Source of the DNA: an uncultured Steroidobacter sp.
GTDB lineage: Bacteria > Pseudomonadota > Gammaproteobacteria > Steroidobacterales > Steroidobacteraceae
DNA: 64,000 bases
Direction of reading: 5' to 3'
Assembly (NCBI GenBank): GCA_938008435.1
Contig: CALLKK010000017.1
Coordinates: forward strand, 146,060-210,059
Shown: one piece after another, positions 34,304 through 43,011 of the stretch
Layout: each line of letters opens with the position of its first letter
Numbering within the stretch: position 1 is the first letter of the stretch
Program-made: the position numbers and the translations under genes
The notes under the pieces: model-generated
Told to the model about the DNA's origin: nothing
Database searches by the model: none
What the model saw: the letters and a program-made list of their open reading frames with translations, nothing else

Positions 34304-36085
34304 GTGCATAGCACGCGGCACGACAGTCCCCTCCCCTCGTCGTCCGCGGGCTCGGCTCCCGGTCAGGTTCTCGACGTCGTCGTCCTGACGAGCGACGCCG
34401 GCCTCCTCGCGACGCTGCGGGAAGCAGCAAGCGCCGAGCACGCGCTTTGGCATGCACCTTCGGCCGAAGCGGCCGTCGATTATTTGGTCGGTGGCCGCTG
34501 CGGCATTCTCGTTGCCGATCTCGGCACGCTGCGCGGCGATGTCGCCAGTCTGCTCGAGCGGCTGCAGACGCAATTCCCCGAGCTCGTCCTCATCGCCACC
34601 GGCCGGCGCGAGGAAGAAGCGAAAGTGGCCGCGCTCGTCGGCGACGGACGGATCTATCGCTTCCTGCACAAGCCTGTCTCGCCGGCACGCGCTTCACTCT
34701 TCCTGAGCGCGGCGACGCGGCGCTACTTCGAGATTCGCAATGTCGAGCCGTTCGTGCTCACGACGGTCAAGACGATCGCACGGCGCTCCAAGGCCGCCGC
34801 GCCCCTCTTGCCGATCGTGCTTGCGGTCCTCGTCATCGTGCTCGGCCTCGTGTGGTTCTTTGCGGGCCCGCATCGCTTCCGCCTGGACGACGGCGCCGGT
34901 GCGCGAGCCACCGATGTCGCGCATCAAGTGGAAGAGCTCTTGGGGCGCGCGAAGATTGCGCTCGCCACCGGCCGGCTGGCCGAGCCGCGCGGTGACAATG
35001 CGCTCGAGCTTTATCGTGAAGTGCTCGCGCTCGTACCGAACCATCCTGAAGCGAAAGCTGGCGAGGAACGTGTCCTCACCGCACTCGAAGCGAAGGTCAT
35101 CGCCGCGTTGAGCGCACGCGATCCGCAAGCAGGAGCGGCCGCGCTGTCGCTCTTGCAGCGAGCGCAACCCGATCATCCTCGCTACGGCGCGCTGTACGAG
35201 CAGCTGATCGCGCTGTCGCGCTCGCAGACGCCGCGATCGGATGCGCCGCGCGTGGCCGCTCCTTCGCCGCAGCAGACCCCGAGCGCTGCACAAGCAGCGA
35301 GCGACGCGCCAGTCGCAGCACCGAATGCGGCGGTCGATACTGACGCGCCCGAATCGATAGCGCGCGAAACCGAGAACCGCGACGCAGAGGAAGAGATACT
35401 CGCGTCTGAAACCGATTCGCTCGATGCAGAAGCGCTCGATGATGAATCGACGGCTGCAAGCGGACTCGAGGAGGCGGCTGTCGACGAAGATTGGCGCGAG
35501 GAGCTCGCGCTCGCGACTCGTCTACGCGAACGCGGCGCACTCATCGAACCGGCCGAGCACAATGCGTTCGACCGCCTTGCCGCCGTGCGCGAACAGTACG
35601 CCGATCGTGCCGAGGTCATCGAGGAGCAACGCCGGCTGGCGACAACCCTCCTCGATCACGCGCGTACGCATCTGGCGGCGGGCAATCTGGATCAAGCGAA
35701 GGTGTATCTGGACAAGGCGACCGAGCTGCAACCGAATCTTCCTGCGCTCGGCGCCGTGCGCACCCGACTGCAAGCGAGCCTTGCCGAAGCCGAACGCAAT
35801 CGCGTCGTGCCGGCCGCGAGCTTGCGACGACTACGCGAGGTGCCGCCCGAGTATCCGCTCGAAGCACGCTCGCGCGGCATCGAAGGCTGGGTGGACATCG
35901 AGTTCACGATTGCAGCCGACGGCGCGCCGCACGACCTCGCAGTGCGCGCAGCGGAACCCCGCGGGGTGTTCGAACGCTCGGCGCTCGATGCGTTGCGGCG
36001 CTGGCGCTTCGAGCCGATCGTACGCGACGGTCAAGCGGTCGAGCAGCGTGCGTTCATCCGCTTGCAGTATCGCCTCGGCAATTGA
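34304..36085 (+). CDS. Fusion of receiver-like domain, TM helix, helical repeats and TonB C-terminal domain
   Basis: A 593-residue protein with an unusual order. Residues 20-145 are a receiver-like fold (VLDVVVLTSDAGLLATLREA, ILVADLGTL, ELVLIATGRREEE, FLHKPVSPARA). The usual N-terminal acidic pair is reduced, while an Asp and a Lys remain. One TM helix follows (LPIVLAVLVIVLGLVWFF), then a periplasmic region of TPR-like repeats and a Glu/Ala/Ser-rich linker, and a TonB C-terminal domain (YPLEARSRGIEGWVDIEF, ALRRWRFEP). So a cytoplasmic receiver is joined to a periplasmic TonB box-binding domain. It starts at GTG 34304, 27 bases after the CheX-like gene. A paralogue is at 51063-53024. Confidence 0.82.
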   Translation: MHSTRHDSPLPSSSAGSAPGQVLDVVVLTSDAGLLATLREAASAEHALWHAPSAEAAVDYLVGGRCGILVADLGTLRGDVASLLERLQTQFPELVLIATGRREEEAKVAALVGDGRIYRFLHKPVSPARASLFLSAATRRYFEIRNVEPFVLTTVKTIARRSKAAAPLLPIVLAVLVIVLGLVWFFAGPHRFRLDDGAGARATDVAHQVEELLGRAKIALATGRLAEPRGDNALELYREVLALVPNHPEAKAGEERVLTALEAKVIAALSARDPQAGAAALSLLQRAQPDHPRYGALYEQLIALSRSQTPRSDAPRVAAPSPQQTPSAAQAASDAPVAAPNAAVDTDAPESIARETENRDAEEEILASETDSLDAEALDDESTAASGLEEAAVDEDWREELALATRLRERGALIEPAEHNAFDRLAAVREQYADRAEVIEEQRRLATTLLDHARTHLAAGNLDQAKVYLDKATELQPNLPALGAVRTRLQASLAEAERNRVVPAASLRRLREVPPEYPLEARSRGIEGWVDIEFTIAADGAPHDLAVRAAEPRGVFERSALDALRRWRFEPIVRDGQAVEQRAFIRLQYRLGN

Positions 36086-36102
36086 GCGCGTGAATCTGCG
36101 CC

Positions 36103-37428
36103 TCAGGCGCGTCCGCCCTGTGCTTTGTCTTGTCCGGCGTTGATCTTCTCGAGACGCCGTCCCAACCACCACCCGATGAAGCCCCACACGGCGGCAACCG
36201 CGGCGCCGAGAAACGCCACTCCCGCAGCGCCGACACCTGCAGCATTCAAACCATTGTTGACCTGCGCCGCGAGCGCATCGGCTCCACGATAGACCGGCAC
36301 GTCGTTGACATTCTTCGCCTTGTACTTGGTCTCCTTGTCGAGCGGCGAATAGAGCATCTCGCGTCCGGGACGGATGAATGCATATTCGCAAGCGCGACGG
36401 AGCACGAACACGATGGCGAGCACGGCAAACGTGCCGCTTGCGGCAAGCGCCAGGAAGCCGAGCACCATAGCGAAAGGCACGACCGTGAGCAGCGCCGTGA
36501 CGCCGAAGCGCTTAGCAATGCGTCCTGTCAGGAAGATCTGCGAGAGAATCGTCAGCGTCTGCACGATCCAATCGAGCCGCGCGAAGACGCGTGTACGCTC
36601 GGTCATGTCGGAGAACGTGATCTCGACGAGCCTTAGCTGCTCGAAATACAGGAAGGTGCTCACTGTCGAGATCATCACGATGAAGAGCGCGATGCCGAGC
36701 AGATACGGCGAGCGCAATACGAGCATGAAACCCGCAAACGGGTTCCCGCCGATCGGCCGCTCGGATTGTGCTTTCGCGGAAGGATCCGTGGTTGGCGCGC
36801 TTTCGTGCCAAATGCGCAGCAGCACGCGCTGCGCGACGATGGCGGCGAAGAACATGCCTGCACCGAGGAAGAGGATGCCGCTGTTGCCGATGCGCTCGAC
36901 GAGCATGTCGGAAACGAACGGCCCGACAAGTGCGCCGGCCGTACCGCCAGCCGCGATGACACCGAAAAGTCGCTTGGTCTGTTCGCTGTCGAAGAGCTCG
37001 AGCAGGAAGCTCCAGAACATCGAGATCAGGAACAGGTTCAGCACGCTGATGAAAACGTAGAAGAACTGTCCGGCCGCGATGTTGATCGTCTCGCCCTGCA
37101 GCGTCAGTCCGATGAAAGCGAACACCACCCCGACAAAGCCGTACGTAAGCGGCAAGAAGGTCGTGCGGCGGAAGCGTGCGACGATCCATCCGTAAAGCGG
37201 CACGATGGCAAGCGAAGCGATCCACGTGACGACCCAAAGGTCGGCGACGCGCTCGCGCCCGAGCAGCGTCCCGACCGTTTCACGCACGGGCCGTACGGCG
37301 AAATAGCCGGCCCAAAAGCAGAAGAACAAGAGGAACGCCGCAACGACCGCGGGCACCTCGTTTGGCCGGATCGGGGCGAGGCGAGACAAGAGCCGCGCGA
37401 GAGGACTACGAATCTCTGATGCGCTCAT
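36103..37428 (-). CDS. MFS-like transporter of the nucleotide-translocase (Npt/TLC) type
   Basis: A 441-residue membrane protein with about eleven or twelve hydrophobic helices. The N-terminus (NEVPAVVAAFLLFFCFWAGY, then FAVRPVRETVG) matches proteins annotated as Npt1/Npt2-family ATP/ADP-type transporters and related MFS members, in which R-P-x-R-(D/E) is conserved. A polar inter-half loop (ESAPTTDPSAKAQSERP) and a basic tail are visible. The real substrate in free-living bacteria is not known. It is convergent with the TonB fusion gene and precedes nothing obviously related; the M16 pair upstream is on the same strand 78 bases away. Confidence 0.72.
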   Translation of the reverse strand: MSASEIRSPLARLLSRLAPIRPNEVPAVVAAFLLFFCFWAGYFAVRPVRETVGTLLGRERVADLWVVTWIASLAIVPLYGWIVARFRRTTFLPLTYGFVGVVFAFIGLTLQGETINIAAGQFFYVFISVLNLFLISMFWSFLLELFDSEQTKRLFGVIAAGGTAGALVGPFVSDMLVERIGNSGILFLGAGMFFAAIVAQRVLLRIWHESAPTTDPSAKAQSERPIGGNPFAGFMLVLRSPYLLGIALFIVMISTVSTFLYFEQLRLVEITFSDMTERTRVFARLDWIVQTLTILSQIFLTGRIAKRFGVTALLTVVPFAMVLGFLALAASGTFAVLAIVFVLRRACEYAFIRPGREMLYSPLDKETKYKAKNVNDVPVYRGADALAAQVNNGLNAAGVGAAGVAFLGAAVAAVWGFIGWWLGRRLEKINAGQDKAQGGRA

Positions 37429-37506
37429 CGCGCTTCTCCGAGAGCACTCTTACGAACGGGCGAAGTCGCTGCGCCGCAAGCGCAACGCCCAGCATCAATC
37501 TGCATG

Positions 37507-38958
37507 TCAGTTGCTCGATTGCACGGCCCCGTACTGCTCGAGCACTTTGCGGATCGCACGCTCGTCGCCCACCGCGACGATCTGCAGCCGCTCGGGCGCG
37601 TAGTACGTGCGCGCGACGCGTTGGATGTCGGCTGCGGTGATCGCTTCGAGGCGCTGCGGGTACTTGTCCCAGTAGTCGTCCGGAAAGCCATAAATCTTCT
37701 GCGTAGCCAGATTGTTGAGCAGCGCCTGCGGCGAATCCAACGACAGCGCGAATCGGCCGATCAGCGCCCGCTTGGCCTGCTCCAGCTCTTCTCGACCGAC
37801 CGGTTCGTTCGCGATCCGCTCGAGCTCGCGCTTGAGCTCGCGCATCGCCCCTTCGGTGACCTCCGTGCGCACATCGGTCGTCGTCACGACGATGCCCGGA
37901 AACGTCGTACCGGTGAAGCTACTCGAAACGCCGTACGTGTAGCCTTTATCTTCGCGAAGATTTGTGAATAGCCGAGAAGCCGGGCTGCCGCCGAGGATGT
38001 GATTCATCACGAGCAGCGCAAAGTAATCGTCGCTGCGCCGGTCGATGCCGAGCGCGCCGATCCTGAGCGAGGTCTGGACCGAGCCCGGCCGATCGATGAC
38101 GAATACGCGCGCCTTCTCCGGCGGCGCGGGGATCGGAACCTCGCGCTCGGGAACGGGCGCCTGCTCCCAAGAGCCGAAGACGCGCTCGAGTCTCGCGACG
38201 AGATCCTCGAGCGACACGGCGCCATGCGCGAGCACGAAAGCATTGTTCGGGCGATACACCGCCGCGTGATACTGCGCGAGATCCGCCGGTGTCAGCGCAG
38301 CGATCACCTCGTCGGGCGGCACGATGAGGCTGGCCGGATGCTCACCGTACACCGCGCTCAAGAAGCGCTCCTGGGCGATGAAGCTCGGCAGCGAGCGCTG
38401 GTACTGCACCTGTGAGGCGAATCGACCCTTGAACTTGTCGAGCTCGCTCTGCGGGAAGGTGGGATTGAGGATGACGTCCGCCGTGATCGCGAGCGTCGCA
38501 TCCATGTGCTCGACGAGCCCCGTAACCGATACGCGGCTTTCGCCGGAAGAGGGCGATGCGCTCGCGCTCAAGCTCGAGCCGAGCCGCGCGAGCTGCTCGG
38601 CGATTTCGCGGCTCGTGCGCGTCTTCGTGCCTTCGCGCAGGAGCGAGGCCGTCACCATTGCCACGCCGCGCTTGTCCGGCGGATCGGCCAGCCCGCCGCC
38701 GTGGATCACGAACTGCAGCTGGAACGTCGGGAGCTTGTGATCCTCGATGAGGTAGACCTCGAGCCCATTAGCGAGCGTCGCTTCCTGCGGCCGCGGCAGC
38801 TGCACGCGCAACGTTTCGGGATTGACGGGCACCTTGCCCTTGAGCTCGACCTGCCGCACCGATTCGGGCTGCGAGGATGCATCGGCTCCGCTCTGCGCTT
38901 GCAGCAACCACGGTGCAAGCGACGCGAGCACGAACGACCATAGCACTCTCTTCATCAT
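37507..38958 (-). CDS. M16-family protease subunit lacking HxxEH (non-catalytic partner)
   Basis: A 483-residue exported insulinase/pitrilysin-family protein. A signal peptide (VLWSFVLASLAPWLLQAQ) precedes the usual two-domain M16 fold (ATLANGLEVYLIEDHKLPTF). At the zinc site the HxxEH is missing (KRGVAMVTASLLREGT), whereas the C-terminal half keeps the R/Y pair region (SRLFTNLREDKGYTYGVSS). This is how the non-peptidase beta partner of heterodimeric M16B proteases looks. Its catalytic mate is 10 bases upstream on the same strand. Periplasmic; probable peptide clearance role. Confidence 0.88.
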   Translation of the reverse strand: MMKRVLWSFVLASLAPWLLQAQSGADASSQPESVRQVELKGKVPVNPETLRVQLPRPQEATLANGLEVYLIEDHKLPTFQLQFVIHGGGLADPPDKRGVAMVTASLLREGTKTRTSREIAEQLARLGSSLSASASPSSGESRVSVTGLVEHMDATLAITADVILNPTFPQSELDKFKGRFASQVQYQRSLPSFIAQERFLSAVYGEHPASLIVPPDEVIAALTPADLAQYHAAVYRPNNAFVLAHGAVSLEDLVARLERVFGSWEQAPVPEREVPIPAPPEKARVFVIDRPGSVQTSLRIGALGIDRRSDDYFALLVMNHILGGSPASRLFTNLREDKGYTYGVSSSFTGTTFPGIVVTTTDVRTEVTEGAMRELKRELERIANEPVGREELEQAKRALIGRFALSLDSPQALLNNLATQKIYGFPDDYWDKYPQRLEAITAADIQRVARTYYAPERLQIVAVGDERAIRKVLEQYGAVQSSN

Positions 38959-38968
38959 GACCGTTGCC

Positions 38969-40306
38969 TCAGTTGCCGGCCGTGGCCTGCGCGGCCGGTA
39001 GCGTGATCAGAACCGTGCGGTTACGGGCATTGAGATACCGCCGCGCGACCCGCTGCACGTCCTTGGCCGAAACGGCGTTGAGCTTGTCGATGTAGGTATT
39101 GATGAGATTGGGGTCGCCATATTTGATCGTGAACGAGCCGAGCAGCATGGCTCGTGACTGCGTGCTGCGGATCGCCTCGTAGTAGCTGAGCAGCGTCGCG
39201 TTCTTCGCCTTCTCGAGCTCCCACGCCGCAATCGGCTCGCGCTTGATTCGTTCGAGCTCTTCGTAGATGGCCGCTTCGACATCCTTGGGATCGCGACCTG
39301 GACGCACGGTTGCCGAGATGCGTACCGAGCCCGGTCCGATGCGGTCATCGACGTACCCGCCGATGCCCGCGACGAGCTCGAGCTCCTTGTTGAGCTTTTG
39401 ATGCAGGCGCGAGCTGTCGCCGCCGAAGAGCACCGAGCCCAGCACCTCGAGCGCGTAATAGTCCGGCGTATTGGCCGGACCCGTCTTGAACGCGACGAAA
39501 ATGTGCGGCATGCGTGCGAGCGGATCCTGAATCGTCTCGCGCCGCTCCGCCTTCTGCGGCAGCTCTTTGAGATCGACACGCGGCGGAGCGGGCCGGCGCC
39601 GGATGAGACCGAAGTACTTCTCGATCAAGCGAAGCGCTGCGGCAGGATCGAAATCGCCCGCGAGAGTCAGCACCGCGTTGTTCGGCGCGTAGTACGTCTC
39701 GAAGAATTCGGCGATGTCCTCGAGGCTGGCTGCGTTGAGATCCTCCATCGAGCCGATCGTGGAATGCTTGTACGCGAAATTGTCGTACATGAGCTCGCCC
39801 AAGCGCTCGATGGAACGGCCGTAGGGCTGATTGTCGATGCGCAGCCGCCGCTCTTCCTGCACGGCGTGCCGCTGGTTGTCGAGCTTCTCCTGCGTGAGCG
39901 CAAGCGAGCGCATGCGGTCGGCTTCGAGGAACAGCGCCATTTCGAGCTGGTTGGCCGGCAGCGTCTCGTAATAGTTGGTCATGTCGGCCGAGGTCGTGCC
40001 GTTCATGACGCCGCCGTTGCTGAAGATCTGATAGAAGTGCTCGCCGTCGCCGACGTTCTCCGAGCCCTTGAACATCATGTGCTCGAAGAGATGCGCGAAC
40101 CCGGTGAGCCCCTTGCGCTCGTCCTTCGAGCCCACGCCGTACGCGATGTGCAGCGCAATGACCGGCACGGTGCGGTCGGGCGCGAGCTGCACGCGTAGTC
40201 CGTTGGCGAGCACGGTCTCGGTGAATTCGACGCGAGGCGCGCTCGGTGCCGCAAAGGCGACGAAGCAAACCAAAAGCGAGGTGGCGGCGAGCAGGGTCCG
40301 AGTCAT
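38969..40306 (-). CDS. M16-family zinc protease, catalytic subunit
   Basis: A 445-residue periplasmic metalloprotease. The signal MTRTLLAATSLLVCFVAFAA is followed by NGLRVQLAPDRTVPVIAL and the inverted zinc motif HLFEH (His72, Glu75, His76), with the third ligand Glu in the HAVQEERRLRIDN helix. Start ATG 40306 gives a clean signal peptide; a longer frame upstream adds 27 residues without one. Translation-linked to the non-catalytic M16 subunit. Together they should form a clam-shell heterodimer degrading short peptides. Confidence 0.92.
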   Translation of the reverse strand: MTRTLLAATSLLVCFVAFAAPSAPRVEFTETVLANGLRVQLAPDRTVPVIALHIAYGVGSKDERKGLTGFAHLFEHMMFKGSENVGDGEHFYQIFSNGGVMNGTTSADMTNYYETLPANQLEMALFLEADRMRSLALTQEKLDNQRHAVQEERRLRIDNQPYGRSIERLGELMYDNFAYKHSTIGSMEDLNAASLEDIAEFFETYYAPNNAVLTLAGDFDPAAALRLIEKYFGLIRRRPAPPRVDLKELPQKAERRETIQDPLARMPHIFVAFKTGPANTPDYYALEVLGSVLFGGDSSRLHQKLNKELELVAGIGGYVDDRIGPGSVRISATVRPGRDPKDVEAAIYEELERIKREPIAAWELEKAKNATLLSYYEAIRSTQSRAMLLGSFTIKYGDPNLINTYIDKLNAVSAKDVQRVARRYLNARNRTVLITLPAAQATAGN

Positions 40307-40424
40307 GTCCGCATCTCCGTAACCGGCACTCGAGCGCAGGACGCCGGTGCGTCGGCGCAGAATACAAGTCCGCTCAAAGTGCGGCAAACGGAGCGGCCCG
40401 GTGGCGCGCGTGGATCGGCGAGGA

Positions 40425-40452
40425 CAAAAAAAGGCCCGCTCGAGGCGGGCCT
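40425..40452 (-). terminator. Intrinsic terminator after the distal He_PIG gene
   Basis: For minus-strand transcription: stem AGGCCCGC/GCGGGCCT (40432-40439 with 40445-40452), loop of five bases, then a run of seven to eight U (A-run on the plus strand at 40426-40432). It ends the c-di-GMP-riboswitch-controlled unit. Confidence 0.88.
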
Positions 40453-40483
40453 TGAGTTTCGCGATTCTCTGAACAGCGCCGTG

Positions 40484-42367
40484 CTAGGGAATCGTCTTCG
40501 ATGCGATGTTCGACAGATCGCTCTCGACACCCTTGGTGTTGTAGGCACGCACCGCGAAATACCACGTGCCCGAACCGAGATTCGTGACGACGTAAGTCGT
40601 GAGGCCCGGATTCGGCAGCTCGACCAACTGATCGAGCGAGCCCGACGACTTGCCGTAGGCGATCCGGAAGCCCGCAAGGTCCGTGAGCGCGCTACCGTCG
40701 ACGTTCTGCGTCGGCGGCTGCCACGACAGCGTCGCGGTACCGGTTGCGGCCGGCTGGGCCACCGTGATCGTGAAGGCCGGCAACGAGACCGTCGAGCGGC
40801 CGTCGGTGACCGAGATGACGATGTTCTGGTAACGGCCCACGTGCGCAGCCGTCGGCGTGCCGGACAGCCGCCCGGTCCTCGAATCGAGCGTCAGCCACGA
40901 GGGCGCGTTGCTCACGCTGAAGGTGAGCGAATCGCCGTCCGGATCCGAAGCGCTCGGCCGGAACGAGTACGCCGTGCCCACTTCGACGCTCGTCGGCGGC
41001 GTGCCGCTGATCGTCGGCGGACGATTCGTGACGGTGGGCGCATCGACGCGAATCGAGAACGCCGGCAGCGAGGCGCTCGCGCGCCCGTCGCTGACGGTGA
41101 TGACGATATTGCTGTAGGTGCCGACGTCGGAGGCGCTCGGCGTACCCGAGAGACGACCCGTCGCGGTGTCGAACTGGGCCCACTTCGGCGCGTTGACGAT
41201 CGAGAAACCGAGCGAGTCGTTGTCCTTGTCCGACGCAGTCGGCGTGAACGAATAGCTGCTGCCCGCCGTCACGCTCGTCGGCGGCGTGCCGCTGATCGTC
41301 GGCGCATTGTTCGGAGCCGCTTGGACATTGATCGAGAACGCGGGCAGCGATGCGCTCGCGCGCCCGTCGCTCACGGAAATCACGATGTTGGCGTAGTTGC
41401 CGACGTCCGTCGCGGCCGGGGTGCCGCTCAAGCGGCCGGTCGTGGTGCTGAACGAGGCCCAGCTCGGTTTGTTGACGATCGAGAACGTGAGGTTGTCGCC
41501 GTCCGGATCGCTGGCCGACGGCGTGAACGAGTAACCGCGCGTCGCCTGCACGCTGGTCGCGGGCGTGCCGCTGATCGTGGGCGCGCGATTGTTCGGGCCG
41601 AGCACCTGAATCGTGAACGGACCGAGCGAAGCGGTTTCCGTACCGTCCGTCACGGTGATCACGATGTTCGAGTACGTGCCGATGTGGCGCGTGCGCGGCG
41701 TGCCCGTCAACGCACCTGTCGTCGAGCTGAAGGTTGCCCACGACGGACGATTCGCGATCGAAAAGCGCAGCGAATCGTTGTCCGGATCGCTGGCGCTCGG
41801 ACGGAACGAGTACGACTGATCGACCATGACGGAGCCGGCCGGCGTGCCCTCGATCGTCGGCGGCGCATTGGTGGGCGCCGGAACCTGCGAGCGCGGGATG
41901 ATGCGGATGCGAAACGGACCGATCGAGCGCGTATCGCGCCCGTCGCTCACGCTGATCGTGATGTCGTCCGTCTCGCCGACGTGCTTATCGGTCGGGATGC
42001 CGGTGAGCTCGCCGGTCTCTTCGCTGAACGTGGCCCACTCGGGGCGATTGGTGATCGTGAATTCGAGGAAATCGTTGTCGGCGTCGCTCGCCTTCGGCAC
42101 GAAGGTGTACAGCTCGCCCACTTCGATGGAGAGCGGCGGCGTGCCGGCGATCTCGGGCGGACGATTCTGCTTGACGGGAGAGAGGTCGATCGGATCGACC
42201 GGGTTGCTCGGCAACGGATCGGCGGGCGCCGGATTGTCGGCAACGGGTGGCGTGCTGCTTTCCGAGGTGTCCTCGCCCGAGTCCAAGCAGCCGCTCAGAG
42301 CGGCCGCCAGCAACAACGGCCACAACGCGCGACGCAGCGTCGCCAGCGCACGCATGATTTCGTTCAT
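40484..42367 (-). CDS. Secreted lipoprotein with five He_PIG (Ig-like) repeats and a C-terminal FN3 domain
   Basis: A 627-residue surface-type protein. ATG 42367 follows AAGGTGGG; the signal RALWPLLLAAALSGC ends in a lipobox. A Pro/Asp/Ser-rich spacer leads to five tandem putative-Ig (He_PIG) repeats of about 95 residues, each with a start like NRPPTISGTPPTSV, a YSFxPxASDxDxD acidic turn (possible Ca2+ site), a PSWAxF strand and GTYSNIVISVSDG. The last 85 residues are fibronectin-III-like (ATLSWQPPTQNVDGSALTDL, ending YFAVRAYNTKGVESDLSN). Two c-di-GMP riboswitches in tandem precede it. Adhesion or matrix binding is inferred. The repeat-encoding DNA is itself repetitive, so copy number may vary. 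Confidence 0.85.
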   Translation of the reverse strand: MNEIMRALATLRRALWPLLLAAALSGCLDSGEDTSESSTPPVADNPAPADPLPSNPVDPIDLSPVKQNRPPEIAGTPPLSIEVGELYTFVPKASDADNDFLEFTITNRPEWATFSEETGELTGIPTDKHVGETDDITISVSDGRDTRSIGPFRIRIIPRSQVPAPTNAPPTIEGTPAGSVMVDQSYSFRPSASDPDNDSLRFSIANRPSWATFSSTTGALTGTPRTRHIGTYSNIVITVTDGTETASLGPFTIQVLGPNNRAPTISGTPATSVQATRGYSFTPSASDPDGDNLTFSIVNKPSWASFSTTTGRLSGTPAATDVGNYANIVISVSDGRASASLPAFSINVQAAPNNAPTISGTPPTSVTAGSSYSFTPTASDKDNDSLGFSIVNAPKWAQFDTATGRLSGTPSASDVGTYSNIVITVSDGRASASLPAFSIRVDAPTVTNRPPTISGTPPTSVEVGTAYSFRPSASDPDGDSLTFSVSNAPSWLTLDSRTGRLSGTPTAAHVGRYQNIVISVTDGRSTVSLPAFTITVAQPAATGTATLSWQPPTQNVDGSALTDLAGFRIAYGKSSGSLDQLVELPNPGLTTYVVTNLGSGTWYFAVRAYNTKGVESDLSNIASKTIP

Positions 42368-42483
42368 ACCGGCCCACCTTTTTCGGCGGGAAAGGCGCAC
42401 ATCGACGGGCGATGAAGACGAGCCACCGATGCACGCTCGGCGCGCGCATGTCCGCTCTTCGTTCGGCTTCGAGCCGCGTTTAA

Positions 42484-42510
42484 CACATGAGCGATCTCAT
42501 TCCTCATGTG
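42484..42510 (-). promoter_or_regulatory. Hairpin next to the proximal c-di-GMP riboswitch (candidate expression platform)
   Basis: On the minus strand CACATGAG and CTCATGTG (42510-42503 with 42491-42484) form an eight-base-pair stem with an 11-base loop. Its first base is the last base of aptamer helix P1, so the two structures could compete. No U-run follows, so it is not a plain terminator. The same geometry is seen after the distal aptamer. Confidence 0.5.
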
Positions 42511-42597
42511 GCAACCCCGCTGTCGTGGGATCGAAATCCTGTAGACCGGTGGCTTTGCGTCCCCGCCTTTCGACGGGTTTGCCCGTTTCAATTTGCC
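42510..42597 (-). ncRNA. c-di-GMP-I riboswitch (GEMM-I), proximal copy of a tandem pair
   Basis: Read on the minus strand: P1 GGCAA (42597-42593) pairs with TTGCC (42514-42510). Between them are GGGCAAA, the P2 stem CCCGTC-GAAA-GGCGGG with its GNRA tetraloop, the invariant GACGCAAAGCC, the P3 arm beginning ACCGGTC and the AGCGGGGTTGCC end. These are the core elements of the Vc2-type aptamer (GGGCAAACC..GAAA..GGGACGCAAAGCC..AGCGGGGUUACC). It lies 143 bases upstream of the start of the five-repeat He_PIG gene. Whether ligand turns expression on or off is not evident. Confidence 0.9.
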
Positions 42598-42723
42598 TGC
42601 TCCCAAAAAAACTCGTCGAGTCCCAACTCCGCGACGCGCGCTTGCAAGCGCACTCGTCTTGGATGTTCGGCGATCGATCCGAAAGCTTGAGCGCTGATGC
42701 GAACGGGATGAGTCACGAGAGGA

Positions 42724-42746
42724 CGGCAGATGGAGAATTTCTGCCG
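42724..42746 (-). promoter_or_regulatory. Hairpin next to the distal c-di-GMP riboswitch (candidate expression platform)
   Basis: On the minus strand CGGCAGA and TCTGCCG (42746-42740 with 42730-42724) form a seven-base-pair stem, nine-base loop, that shares one base with P1 of the aptamer. It has the same relation to its aptamer as the hairpin at 42484-42510. No U-run follows. Confidence 0.5.
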
Positions 42747-42833
42747 GCAACCCCGCTATCCTGCGCAGCGCGCACTTCGGACCGGAAGCTTTGCGTCGCC
42801 GTCTTTCGACGGTTATGCCTATCGCCTATTGCC
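42746..42833 (-). ncRNA. c-di-GMP-I riboswitch (GEMM-I), distal copy of a tandem pair
   Basis: Minus strand: P1 GGCAA (42833-42829) with TTGCC (42750-42746); GGCATAACC in place of GGGCAAACC; P2 CCGTC-GAAA-GACGG; GACGCAAAGC; P3 beginning TTCCGGTCCG; and ATAGCGGGGTTGCC at the 3' end. It is the same 88 bases long as the proximal copy and lies 148 bases before it, so both are in the leader of the same He_PIG gene. The P2 stems differ but keep pairing, which supports selection on structure. Confidence 0.88.
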
Positions 42834-43011
42834 TAGCGTGCCGGAGTAAACAACAGCCTTTCGCGACTTTGCAATTGTCGTTGCTCAACGACAGCACGCA
42901 TGCGTGTTCACATAAGATTTCCAGGCAAATCGTGCAAGCGCCAGAAATCCGTCAGCGGCTGCCGCCGAGATCGACGACAGCCGCTGCAATGTTTCGAGCA
43001 CCTGGCACCGG

